From: Rosa chinensis
Taxonomy: Eukaryota > Streptophyta > Magnoliopsida > Rosales > Rosaceae
Reading direction: 5' to 3'
DNA: 64,000 nt
NCBI RefSeq assembly: GCF_002994745.2
Contig: NC_037093.1
Coordinates: 45,674,384-45,738,383 of the forward strand
The position numbers and the translations under genes are program-made. Below, piece after piece: positions 45,929 to 57,829 of this stretch. The notes under the pieces are model-generated. The model searched no databases, had not been told where the DNA came from, and worked only from the letters and a program-made list of their open reading frames with translations. The first letter of the stretch is position 1, and each line of letters starts with the position of its first letter.

Positions 45929-48900
45929 ATGTCTTTTGCTTGTGTTATTCAAATACATGATTTTGTTTTAAAGATTAACAGACAGATAAATTCTTTTACT
46001 GCAGAAATCTTATTTTCTTTATTTTATGTGTTTTTAGGTCTAAATGTGGTCACTATAGGCCAAATTCAGTTGCTTAATGGATGGAATTATAAGAAGTGGA
46101 GAAACCAAGTTGAATTTTATCTGTCTATGCATCAAAATATGGATCTTTGCTTGATTGAGGAACAGCCATTAGAGCTAGACACTGAGAGCACAGAAGAAGA
46201 TAGAAAATACTATAAGGAGTGGTATAGCGCCAATAGGAAAGCCAAAAATGTGATAAGAACTTCTATGTCTGACACAGTTAGGGGCTCGATCATTGAGCCA
46301 GAGCTTGCCATGGATTTTCTAGAAGCCATAGGAGATAAATATCAGGAGAGTGACAAAGCTGAGGCAGCTAGGCTATCCAAAAGATTTAATGAGCTGGAGT
46401 TTTCAGGAAAAGGAAGTGTGAGGGAGCACATTATGGAGCTAATTGACCTCAACTCGAGGCTGAGGGATTTAGACATGGGAGTTAAAGACTCTCAGGTAGT
46501 GCATGTGGCACTTCAGTCATTGCCTAACACCTACAGTAACCTGAGAACCTCCTACCATGCCCAAGAGTCTAACTGGGATTTGAACAAGTTAATTTCTATC
46601 TGTGTAGTAGAGGAAGAGAGAATCAGGAAGGAAGGCAGACCAGCTACTGCAGTCAACCTAGTTGAGAAGCCTAAGTGGAAGAAACAGAACATACTTAAGG
46701 CCAAGAAGACTACCACCACTAAAGTACCTGGCAAACCTGCAGAACATAAAGCTGACAAACCTTTTAAGTTTAAGTGCTATTTTTGCAAGAAAATAGGGCA
46801 CATGAAGAGAGACTGCAGTGGTTTCAAGGCTTGGATGATAAAGAAGGGGGAGTCTTTTCCAAATTCTGTCTTTTCTCTAGAAGTTAATTTTGTTAATATA
46901 GCATCTCACTCTTACTGGTTAGACTCAGGCTCACCTATACACATTACGAATTCCTTGCAGGGTTTAACAAACAGGAGGACACCAAATAAAAGTGAGGTCC
47001 AAGTTTGTGTGGGAAATGGTTCGAGAGTAGCAGTTAAGGCCATTGGGACTCTGAAGATTGATTTAGGCTTAGGAAATTTTCTTTTTCTAGATAGTGTTTA
47101 TTATATTCCTTCCTTGAAAAGGAATTTGATTTCAGTAGGTCTTTTAGTTAAGATTGGTTGCAAACTCATTATTGATTTCAGTGGAATAAAGTTATTTCAG
47201 GGTTCAAATTATCTTGGCTGTGGTGTGTTTGTGCATGATTATTTGAAATTAGATTGTTCTGTTGCTCAACAGGAAATTATGTTGATTGAAAATAATCAAA
47301 ACACTATAAAGAATAACACTGTCACAGGTACAAAGAGAACATTGTTCAATAATAAGTCTGCAAATATGTGGCATAGAAGATTAGGCCATATATCCAAAGA
47401 AAGACTTAAAACACTCGAGAAAAATAAAATTTTACCTGCATTAGATTATACAGATTTAAATGACTGCATTGAGTGTTTTAAAGGGAAATTGACAAACTAC
47501 AGAAAGAAAAAGGCCTTAAGAAGTCAAAACCTATTAGAACTAATACATACAGGTGGTCCATTTAAACACAAAACTATCTGTGGAAATTTTTACTTCATCA
47601 CATTCATAGACGATTTTTCCAGGTACTGCTATATATATTTACTGTCAGAAAAATCACAAGCTCTAGATGCATTCAAAATTTATAAAACTGAAGTTGAATT
47701 GCAACTAGAGAAGAAAATTAAGCTAGTGAGATCTGATAGGGGAGGGGAGTTCTATGGGAAACACACTGAAGCAGGCCAGCAGAAGGGTCCTTTTGCACTA
47801 TATTTACAGGAAAATGGCATTAAGGCTCAGTACACAACTCCCTATAATCCTACACAAAATGGAGTAGCAGAAAGGAAAAATAGGACTTTATTAAACATGG
47901 TGAGAAGTATGATGTGCACTACAGGTCTACCTATATTTTTATGGGGTGAGGCTCTTAAGACTGCAAATTATATTTGCAACAGATCACCTAGTAAATCAGT
48001 AGACAAAACACCTTTTGAGTTATGGTGTGGAAGGCAACCTAACTTGCATCATTGTCATGTGTGGGGATGCAAGGCTGAGGCAAAATTGCCAAATGCACAG
48101 ACACAGAAACTTGAATCCAAAACAGTCAGTTGCCATTTTATTGGCTACTGTGAGAAATCTAAAGGCTATAGGTTCTATGCAGCTCAAAATTTTACCAGAA
48201 CTTTTGAAACTCATCAAGCAAAATTTCTGGATGAAGGATTTAGTAATACTAACTTTGAAGACTTGTCCTTGGAGTTAGAAGAAATTACTGAAAACCAAAA
48301 TTTACAGAATATCTTACCTTTAATTCAGTCAAACAATGCAGATAATGCAGATACAGAAACTCCAAGCCAAAATCAAGCTTTAGAAGAACCAGTAGGCTTA
48401 GAACCTCATATAGATGAACCTACGGATAATGTCCATTTAGAAAATAACCCTGCAGAAGAACAAAATCCACCTCAGCCTAGGAGATCCCAAAGAGAGAGAA
48501 GACCAGTATATGGGGAAGATAGTGATTTTGTAGTGTACCTGCAAGAAACTGATATTCTAAGTGAAGATAATGATCCTTCAAGCTTCAAGCAAGCTGTTGA
48601 GAGCCATGAAGTTGAAAAATGGCAGAAGGCTATGAAGGCTGAGATTGAGTCAATGCAGCAGAATTCAGTATGGGAATTGGTTAAACCAAACCCAAACCAA
48701 AAACCAATAGGCTGCAAATGGGTGTTTAAGACAAAGAGAGATGCAAATGGAAATGTAGAAAGGCATAAAGCCAGGCTAGTAGCTAAGGGTTTCACACAAA
48801 AGGAAGGGATAGACTATACATAAACATTCTCTCCAGTTTCAACTAAAGACTCATTTAGGATTATAATGGCTCTAGTAGCTCATTATAACATGGAGCTGCA

Positions 48901-50158
48901 TCAAATGGATGTGAAAACAGCTTTTTTGAATGGGGAATTAGATGAGGTCATCTATATGAAACAACCTGAAGGTTTTGTGAAAACAGGAAAAGAAGATCAT
49001 GTATGCAAACTGAAAAGATCAATTTATGGACTTAAGCAGGCTTCTAGACAATGGTATAAGAAGTTTGATTCAGTAATTTCATCTTTTGGTTTTTCAGAAA
49101 ATATTGTGGATGAATGTGTATACATTAAGACAGTTGGAAGTAATTTTATTTTTCTTATACTGTATGTGGATCATGATATTCTCTTAGCAAGTACTGACTT
49201 TAAATTGCTTAGAGATACCAAAGCCTTTCTGTCTAAAAATTTCGACATGAAAGATTTGGGTGAGGCATCCTATGTTTTAGGAATTGAAATTAAGAGAGAC
49301 AGGTCACAAGGCTTATTAGGCTTATCTCAACACAATTACATCACAAAAGTGTTGAAGAGATTTGGTATGGAATCTTGTGCTTCAGGTGATGCACCTATGA
49401 CAAAGGGTGACAAACTGTCCAAAAACAAAAATTCTAAAAATGGGGGGAAGATGTCTGATATGGAAAGCAAACCTTATGCTAGGTTAATTGGTAGCCTAAT
49501 GTATGCACAGGTCTGCACTAGACCTGATTTGTCATTTGCAGTTGGAATTTTATCTAGGTTTCAGTCTAATCCTACCCATGAACACTGGGTTGCAGGAAAG
49601 AAAGTACTTAGATATCTGCAGAAAACCAAATCTCACATGTTAGTTTACAGACAAGTTAAGAAGCTTGAACTAGTTGGCTATACTGATTCAGACTTTGCAG
49701 GCCATTATCCAGATTCTAAAAAGTCCACATCTGGTTATGTCTTCATGCTTGCAGGAGGGGCTGTTGCATGGAAAACCATGAACCAGTCATTGATTTCAAC
49801 CTCCACTATGCAGGCTGAGTTCATAGCCATTTATGAAGGAGTCTGTGAAGGCTTGTGGATCAAAAATTTTCTATTGCATACTAAAGTATTAAGTTCAATT
49901 GTTTCAGATGCATTGAAAATATTTTGTGATAATGAGGCTGCAGTATTTTTTGGTAAAAACAGTAAGAGGTCCAACAACTCTAAACACATAGATTTAAAAT
50001 TCTATAGTGTTAGAGAAAGAGTGAAGCATGGTGAGATAAATGTCTTGAACATAAATACAGAGTCACAGCTAGCAGATCCCTTCACTAAAGCATTATCAGT
50101 TACAAGTTTTCAGAAGCACACCAAGAACATGGGAATTCTATCTGAATTGGAGGCTTGA
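45929..50158 (+). pseudogene. Copia-1 gag-pol polyprotein, inactivated
   Basis: One frame of 1409 sense or stop codons. Gag has a zinc knuckle (CYFCKKIGHMKRDC, residues 283-296). Protease has DSG (about residue 332). Integrase has an HHCC finger (HRRLGHIS...CIECF), a DDE core and NGVAERKNRT. Reverse transcriptase (WVFKTKRDANGNVERHKARL onward) and RNase H (YTDSDFAG, MQAEF, FCDNEA) follow. Three defects stand out. The usual HTDxCGP, with the first catalytic Asp, is HTGGP (47549-47560), a two-residue loss. TAA at 48821-48823 replaces a sense codon in GIDYT-x-TFSPVS. The RT motif YVDD reads YVDHD (49163-49177), with an inserted His. Both halves remain in one frame, so no frameshift is involved. 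The start at 45929 is uncertain: the conserved gag begins near TIGQIQLLNGWNYKKW. Confidence 0.93.
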
Positions 50159-50775
50159 GTTCAGTGGGAGCCAATTTTAACTTTTAGAATTTTATTTTGT
50201 GTAATAGGATTCTTGCTCCAGTTATTGTCGTTTTTGTTTTTGCTTGTAATTTTGATACTGCAGTTTCTGAATAAAATGAGGTATTTCATATATGTGTTTC
50301 TTTTGGTTTCAGCATTATTTTATTTTCTGCAGTCTTGCAAATTACAGTTTTTGAACTTTAAAATATCAATGTGTGTTATCAAGTGAACTTTTCTGCATTG
50401 AGGAATTTTGCAGCTTCAGTTTTAGTTTTCAGTTAAGCAAATATCAGTTCACTAGTGGTTTCAGTTTTGCTGTTAAGATTTTGAATTGTCAAAATCATTT
50501 TGTTGGACTATGAGCATTGGATTTTTGCAGGTAGATATACTTATCCAAATTTTGCTCTTATTATCACTTTGAGCTTATGTGATTGCAGTATTTGATGTTA
50601 GTGATCTTTAATCAATCTGGTTATTTAATCAAAATTGGTTTGAGATTCTGCGTTATTTTCTGCAAATTGACCAAGCTGAATGAGCTATGAGTTTTTGTGT
50701 ATTTCAGTGCACACTTCAGTTTGTTGTCTATATGGGGTTATTAGTTCAGTTGTGTTGTGTACAGACAATGTTAGT
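50159..50775 (+). other. Copia-1 3' untranslated region
   Basis: About 620 bp between the pol stop and the polypurine tract. T-rich, with no frame of note. Confidence 0.6.
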
Positions 50776-50788
50776 CCAAGTGGGAGAA
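50776..50788 (+). other. Copia-1 polypurine tract
   Basis: CAAGTGGGAGAA directly before the 3' LTR, the site for plus-strand priming. Confidence 0.85.
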
Positions 50789-51400
50789 TGTTAGAATATG
50801 TGGACTCAACATTATCTTAATCACATTGAGATAAAACCAGCTGATTTAATCCTATGTAAATAACAAGAAGTACATGAATATAACTCTAATTCCAGTTATC
50901 TACGTGGGTGTATATCTCCTAGTAGAAGTAGGAAACTCATTTGTAATCAACCTGAATTACATTAAGTGTTTGTGATAAACTCTAAGTCTCCTGTCTCGAT
51001 AAACATGAAGAAGTGTTGGACTCCTTATGGGATGAGTCTAACTCGTGGTTTTGGCCAATATATAAAGGGAGCAAAGTCCCTGTATTCATCACCCGTTGTT
51101 AAGCATATTGTTCAGCCCCATTCTGAAGCTTTTGGTGTTGACATACAGAAGGCTTTCTGCTCTAGTTCTATTGCTATTCATTCTCAGTTCCAGTTGCTCA
51201 AGATGTCTAACTTTGGTCAAGTTGTTTCTGCAGGGATCCAGAGCGTCAATGATCCAGGTGGAGTCCTAGTACCACTAAGAAAAGCTATTCTGCAGTTTCT
51301 GTGTGGATGTTGTGCAGCTGGTTTAATTGATATTGTATATGTGTTGTATGATATGATCTTGTGTTTGATGTGTTGGTTGTTGCATCATGTAGATTTAACA
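50789..51400 (+). repeat. Copia-1 3' LTR
   Basis: 612 bp, the same as the 5' LTR except C at 51191. Confidence 0.95.
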
Positions 51401-53287
51401 GAAGCACCAGAAAGCTCATTTACTAAAATAAGCATGTCCAGATATAGATAGCATACATTAAGCCGTGTCAACTCTCCATGATTGGCTAACCGAAGAGCTT
51501 GTCCTGTTAATTCATGATCCTGTAAAGCTCCTTTCACAGAAGCCGCTGTAGCCAACCTCTTCAGAGTCTCCCGAGCAATTTCAGCCTGTCCAGTAGCGTC
51601 TGCGGCATCAATAAGATCCAAAAACTCCTTTGTAAATTTCACCATTCCTTGGACAGCTTCCAATATATTCTCTTTCTTAGTTGTTATAGTAAGAATGTCC
51701 TTCAAATCAAATCCTGAATTATCTTGCCCCAAGTCCCTGCTGTTGCTCATTGTGAGAAGGCACTGGAGAGCTCTTTTCAAATCACTGCTCTGCATGGCCA
51801 AATCAATCTCCAACCTACAAAACGAGGATAGCATTGTAAGTTTCAAAATGAAATGAAATGTAAGCTGCTTGATGCTTAAAAGCCTTTTCTATCATATAAT
51901 TGCAGAAAAGGATTCAACACAAAAATAATGTTTCAGTCTGCCAGACCCATCAATCATTGAATCAACCTTATAAACTGGTATACAGGTATCTACATATGGC
52001 CAGGTTAATACACAGTTATTCTACGTACCAGAAGAATAATACATATTTTATGCTGGAAACAAAAGAGAAGAAGCCTATCAAAATGGAAATTTATGAATAT
52101 GCAAAACAGAGAACTACACTGAGTCTGTGACGTCAAATATGCAAAGCGCCTGAATTAATTCATAGTATACCTCGTAGAGATTCCAGGCAAATGAAGTGCC
52201 TCAGTAGCATAACCCATCCCTAGCAGAAACTGGGCTAAATCATCATGATGTTCTCTACCAAGCCTACTTGCCCTGCATAAAAGAATAACTTGTAGCGTCA
52301 GATAATCAATGCTATATCTCATATACAACATTAGGCCAGGAAAAAAAAAATCTCATTTAAAACTGTAGAGAGTGACTGATACCATTTCACAGCACTAACA
52401 GCATCTCCATAAGCAGCAAGGCACCGGCAGCGGATACCAGGGTGGCTGAGGGATTAGGCATGAGCACTCATGTATCTGCCAGAATGATTTCAAGCAGTTA
52501 TTCAATCATAAATTTCTTCTCCAATCAAAACTTCAGCTACAATGACTAATGAAAGTAACTCCGTTATATCCACTAATAATCAGACTCAGACCACAGTGCA
52601 CTCGGTAGCCAGTCAAAACAAAAAAAAGAAAGTGCAAATTACTGCACTAGAGCACCGAGGAATGAGGAATGAGGATAGAAAACCAGGCAAACCAACTGAC
52701 CAAGTTGTTTTAAAGATATCAGTGAATCAAAGGATACTTTCTTTTAAAGTTTCCTGTCCGTAACTTCTTTCGGATCCAAATAAAAACTCATAAAACTTTA
52801 TGATAAAACTCACAAATCTATGAAGCAACATCAAACATTACTATTCATGGAGTCCTTTTTTGTTCATACTAAATATTGTATATGATAAATAATGGAACAA
52901 GAGAAAGGAAATTGCTTGTGTTAACATGCATGTACTTGTTGAAAGACTATATATGATATGTTTTATGGGCATGAATATTAACAACATACAAGTATTAGCA
53001 GCTGATCCTTGAAGGAAAAGGGGGTCCATTACCTATCAATTAGCCAAAGAACACCATCTTTGACACCCACCACAACCAGAGGTCCTACAGGTCGTTTCTG
53101 CTCTAATGGAAAACGAGTAACTGCAACTGATGAGACCCCTCCACCACCAACAGCCACCTCGTTAACATTTCTTTCTTCTGCAATCCCAGAATCATACCCA
53201 TCAACTCTAGATTGCTTTGACAAGGTTAAGAATGGGGGCACAGATGGAGCATGCTGAAATGAGGCTAATCGCACCACCTAAAACACG
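51401..53287 (-). pseudogene. TWD40-2 copy D, 5' part (four exons)
   Basis: Exons on the - strand: 53277-53033 (RLASFQHAPSVPPFL... to DGVLWLIDR), 52475-52383 (YMSAHA...SLSHPGIRCRCLAAYG), 52272-52171 (ASRLGREHHDDLAQFLLGM) and 51814-51459 (LEIDLAMQSS... to HGELTRL). Splicing is consistent in phase (DR|YM, KW|AS, TR|LE). Lesions: TAA at 52456-52454 where related proteins have a hydrophobic residue, and the donor after the 51814-51459 exon is AT where copy C has GT (51458-51457). Copia-1 and a LINE interrupt the rest. At 53287 the fragment ends abruptly against unit X3. Upstream WD40 exons are absent. Confidence 0.9.
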
Positions 53288-53754
53288 ACTGTATGTCCTT
53301 TTTCTTCTATTGCTTTTGCTTTCTGTTTTCAGCTGTTTGGTTCTTTTCTTTTGATTTTTTCGTTCTTTTCTTTTGATTTCTCTAGTCTTGCTTGTTTTGG
53401 CAGTTGACCATGTGAATCATGCTTTGCAGACTTGTGTCCCTTGTACTGTTATTTGGCCATTGCCTTATTAATTGAATCTACCCTTCAAAAAAAAAAAAGG
53501 GTACAGTGGTTCCAGTCTGGGGGTTTCTCTAGGTATGCACTGCTGTAGTCATTTTCTTTTGCCTAAATCTAGGTCAATTAATTGTTGATGATTGCAGTTT
53601 TGGTATTGGTACTTCTGTATCATTTGCTTTCTCCCAAATTTGTTTAGCTTTGACATGACAAGTGTGGAATTTGCCAGCCAAATTTCTTAATAATTTTATC
53701 TCGATTGTTGAAAACATTCTAATCTGGCTCTTTGCCATTACTGAGGCAAGCTAT

Positions 53755-53862
53755 GATTGGATTTGTTTGACGATGAGAGAGAGCACGCTTGTCAGCATCC
53801 ATGAAACATTCATGAGTGTTTACGGGCGTGCTCCCTCTCATCGTCATACAATCGATCTAATC
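53755..53862 (+). ncRNA. MIR535: MIR535 precursor hairpin, copy X3b
   Basis: The 5' arm 53768-53788 has the same 21 bases as the X1b copy (TGACGATGAGAGAGAGCACG plus C). The 3' arm 53826-53846 pairs with it (GCGTGCTCCCTCTCATCGTC plus A) and the star would be 53828-53848. The arms match better than in X1b, which has one more mismatch (CTTCC for CTCCC). The sequence upstream that could hold its promoter has been replaced by TWD40-2 copy D, so its transcription may depend on new sequences. Confidence 0.9.
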
Positions 53863-55403
53863 TTGCAAACCTTTCGCATACAAACTAGCTGATGATCATA
53901 AATTGTGCAAGTTAGTACTTACATATGTCTGTCTCAATATTCTTTTCATATAGGCACATCATTTTCCTGTTCATGGTCGGTATCCTTTTTCTGATATAGA
54001 GTTTAAATGTGGAAGAAGTAGAGAACAGTCATTGGTTATGAGTTGATCTCTGAGTAGATCATCCACATGGATGAGTTCTTTAGTTATTTGTACTAGTCAC
54101 TTATGAAAAATCAAAAGTTTCTTAACATTTCTATGTAGTCATTTTTTAAGGAATAGGAACAAATGACTGGCAATGGTGAGGTGTGGTGGATAGTAATTTG
54201 ATGAACAATAGGTCTTATTTTACTCTTTGTTGGATTTTTTTTTTCTATTTTAGACTTTCAAGGAAGCCCCAGACGGTTTGTAGAGGTATTGTCTAGCTCC
54301 CAACCACAGAATTTGTAGTTTCACTTTTGAGATCCTAAATATGTGTGACTATATAAGCATGCAAGACATTCAAAAATTGGAGACTTGGTTGATTATGATG
54401 CAATTCATATATCCCTATTGACTACAAAAACAAGCATCAGAGTACTTGGTTGTTCAAACTTCAAACAGGTATGGTGAGCAATGCAAGGATACTCCTCCAG
54501 CCCAGGAACCCATGAGTACTTCTATATATAACGACGGAAGAAGTGCTAGCTGGCCCTACTTGGCTACAAATCTTATGGTATACACCATAAATGTTAAGTT
54601 TCGTAACAATTGGTAAATATTATAGACCTTTGTACTTATCATATATTTATAGACCTTTGTACTTATCATATATTTACTAAGCGTCTGTGGTTCATTAGTG
54701 TGTAAATATTATTCTTAGAACTGCAACCAGTGGCCATAGGTTTCGTAAGAAAATGATAAAGTTAAATTCCTGCTTTGCTCAAATGCGTTGCTAATTGCTA
54801 ATTCAACGACAAAATGAATGACTAAAGGTCTAAGACTTTCTTTATTGAAAAACGAAGATATGCTTGTAACTATCCAGTTGCATGTTGTTTATTTTTGGAA
54901 TGCTCGAGATCTTTGACTAAAATTAGACTCCAAGCTAAGATAAAGAGATGTTATGCTTATAACTATCCAATTGCATAGGAAGTTATCAACCTCCTAGGAA
55001 GATCATATGTGCATTTATACATATTGCTTGAATATCCTCAGCAAGGAGAGGAAAGTTTTGATATCTACATCATCAAGTAGTTAATACTTCGATTCATTTA
55101 CATATAGCAGTCACAGATGTTTTATATAATGCAGATGTTTTATATAATGCTTACTTGTACTTGCAAAACTTGTTTTTCAATATTATTGTTCTTGACATAT
55201 AGTGTGATATATGTAAATTTAAGTTATAGACTAACACAAATAGGTGATAACAAAAATAGACTCTTGCCTGAATTCTCTAAATAGCTGAAATTCATACAGT
55301 GATATGCATGAATGCATCTAATTATACCTATATAAAAGCCCTCTTTCCTATTGTCGAACTCATTCTTTTTCTTTTCAGCTGTATATTTCAAGGAAGATTA
55401 TAA

Positions 55404-55530
55404 AAGGCTACCTTAAGGCACGCTTTCTGCCTAGGCGTAGGCTTAAATGCAGCGATTGCTCTGGTAAAATCATGCAGGCGCAAAAAGTGCACAGTAGGAG
55501 GGAAAAGCTTAAGCCTCAGGTGCAGCCAAG
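55404..55530. repeat. GCCTAGGCG foldback motif, copy 3
   Basis: Paralogue of 19463-19590 and 36680-36810, with its own pyrimidine tract length. Confidence 0.5.
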
Positions 55531-55630
55531 GCTCTCCTTTTTTTTTCTTTTTCTTTTTCCTGAAAAAATAAATAAATAATCACAACTTACTGAGTGATGA
55601 ATGCGATCTCTTCCTAATTCAGCTACTTCT

Positions 55631-57214
55631 TCTGGATGTTTAGTTAGTTATCTTAATTATCTTCTCATGTCTTTTATCTTTGGTAGTAAGTCTGCTGTAG
55701 TTCGGTTGATGTAGAACTCAGGCTCCTTGAAATTATGCAAGTCTGCTGTAGTTCAGTAGTAAGTCTTCTGTATTATTACAATTTTATTACAAAAGACTTG
55801 TGCATTTAGAAAACGCTTCTACTTAGTGCCTTAGCCAAAAAAAGCCTTGGGTAAGCCTTCCCCTTTTAAAATTTTGATTCCAAGTAGTGTTCACGCTTTA
55901 TTTCCACATGCATGAGCCATGCATATCTGGAAGCCAAATTCAATTCCTTGCAACTCATGAACATCCAAGGCTATTACCTAAATGAATGGGCTGGACCTCA
56001 AATTTATATTACAGAGACTTCTATTTTTGTTTTGGTTAATGTTAGTATTTAGATAGATCATTTATCCTTTAAGTGGGCACAAGTTTTGCTACTATACCTT
56101 ATTTGAAGTCAGGTTTTGCTATGTACGCTCTATGTTGCCTATACTGATTTCTCATTTATGCTTTCTTTTCTGTTCTTAACAGGAGCTTAGTTGATAAGTC
56201 CTTTCACGTTTTGGATTGCTCCAGTGTTCATGGGATTTACATGGAAATGTTCCCTATAAAATATTCTTTAGAAGCTGCTATTCAAGGTTGTGGATGCTGT
56301 CTCCTTATTTGGTTTGATGAATGATCCATTCTGTTTTTAACACCTCCTTTAATTTATCCTTGTTCCTGAGCAGCACAGGATTGTGAACTCTAATCCCAAC
56401 TGAGACCCAGGCTTAAAAGTCTTGTGTGCATGCTTGATGATTGTCTAAACGGCGGAAGTTTCACAACAGTAAGAATGTGACAGACGGAGACAAACAGGCC
56501 CGGTACAATATATATCACCGACATTCCAAATTCAAGGATTTCAGGCATACTTGGGACCTTTTCAGCCTTTCAAGTATATTTGCTTCTTGTCTGGTTTCGT
56601 AGATGGCCATGGGACAGGTTTCCTTTCCAAGCTCGGATTACAATCTTGTGATGGAGTAATGTGTCCGTTGGATGCCAAACGTCCTTGAGACTATACCTAG
56701 TGCATTTAATAGTAGGTTACTGTACAGATGGGAACACTCTATGGCATGTAAACATCTCTTTCTGGAATCGTAAGTTTTATTTTCCAATACTTGGTGTCCC
56801 AAAATCTGTAACTTGAACTCAAAAAGGGAAAATTCCATATCTCCAACCCTTCAATGCAGAATATGAAAATCCCAAAATGCAAAAATCCCAAGTTGTAAAA
56901 GTTCAAACACATTGTAAAAATCCCAACTTTGAACGTACAATGGTAAAATAGCAGGGCTGGAACGCCCAAGTAAAATAGGGTTCATACAAAATACACTCTC
57001 GAACAAAATGATATTCGGAATAAATATTTTCTTTTCTTTCTTTACACTTTATTTTCTGATTAGTAGCTTTACTTGAAAATTCAAACAAAACAATTAATTA
57101 TTTTCCCTAGAATTTTAACAATCTTCTTTGCAGTAGTTCTTAACATGCAATTTCCATCAAATCATAGCAGGAAATTCTTTACCGGGCATAGCAAGAAACT
57201 TCTTATAGGTTTGT
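55631..57214. repeat. Segmental duplication, Y-left copy 4 (no gene)
   Basis: Very close to copy 0 (1-1551), closer than to the neighbouring copies. The array ends at about 57214, where GTTTGTG stops matching. It keeps the empty CACTA site. No gene is seen. Confidence 0.85.
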
Positions 57215-57635
57215 GATGTAGGACGAGAATGGACCCAGTTTAGCCGAAAAACCATAAAAGTAAAGAAGCGGTGTAGATCAAGAAGAGTGATTGGAAAATA
57301 GGTAACTCACGCATAATCAGGTTACTAGCTGCTGGAATATTCAAGAAGATTTGGTTTTGGACTTTTTCGGTTTCTCGTGCTAAAAGTTAGGTTTTGATTT
57401 TGAATCAGATTTGACTAAGGCCCAGTTTGGTATTGCAGTTAGAATAATCAGTTGTAAAAAATCGCAGCTGTGAGAATAATCAGCGGTTAAATAAATCTGT
57501 TAAGTGTTTGGTAAATTATCTTTTTTTAATTACAATAATAAAAAAAAGTAGATTGATATGTTTGGTAACTTGAGTGCAAAAACTGCAGTAATTTTATGTA
57601 ATGACCAAAACAGACAAAATGCTTCAAAAAAATTA
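57215..57635. other. Unassigned region, possible hAT-type MITE
   Basis: The first 200 bp are unremarkable. From about 57420, GGCCCAGTTTGGTATTGCAG resembles the ends of hAT-like MITEs, but no matching opposite end was found. Confidence 0.3.
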
Positions 57636-57640
57636 TATTT

Positions 57641-57819
57641 TGTTGTAGGAGAATAGAATTGTGTTTATTATTGATAATAGGAGCCCTTTATATAGGGAGT
57701 TTACAGAGTACATAAAAGGTAACAGAATCGGAATACAATTAGTATACCTAGGGTACTTTCCTATTACAACTCTAAACCCTAGTTTGAAGAGGCACACATT
57801 ATGTCGATATCCTTCAACA
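57641..57819 (-). repeat. Copia-2 3' LTR
   Basis: 179 bp with TGTTG...CAACA ends. A TATATAAAGGG box on the - strand is near 57684-57694. One difference from the 5' LTR (GTACAT here, GTACAC there). Confidence 0.93.
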
Positions 57820-57829
57820 CTCCCCCTTG

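Larger units (their letters stand above)
44118..51400 (+). mobile_element. Ty1/copia LTR retrotransposon (copia-1)
   Basis: A full-length 7283-bp element with two 612-bp LTRs differing at one base (44520 T, 51191 C), a 5-bp target duplication GAAGC (44113-44117 and 51401-51405), a tRNA-Met-type primer binding site and a polypurine tract. Gene order PR-IN-RT-RH gives the copia type. The insertion is young and later than the duplication that made TWD40-2 copy D. The coding region has three damaging changes (see the polyprotein). Confidence 0.95.
53288..55630 (+). repeat. Segmental duplication X copy 3 (partial MIR535 unit)
   Basis: Matches X1 from about 17540 to 19700, so it lacks the upstream foldback and any promoter found in the first half of X. 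It contains one intact MIR535 hairpin (53755-53862). A short local tandem duplication (near 54630-54680) is special to this copy. No protein gene is seen. Confidence 0.85.
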
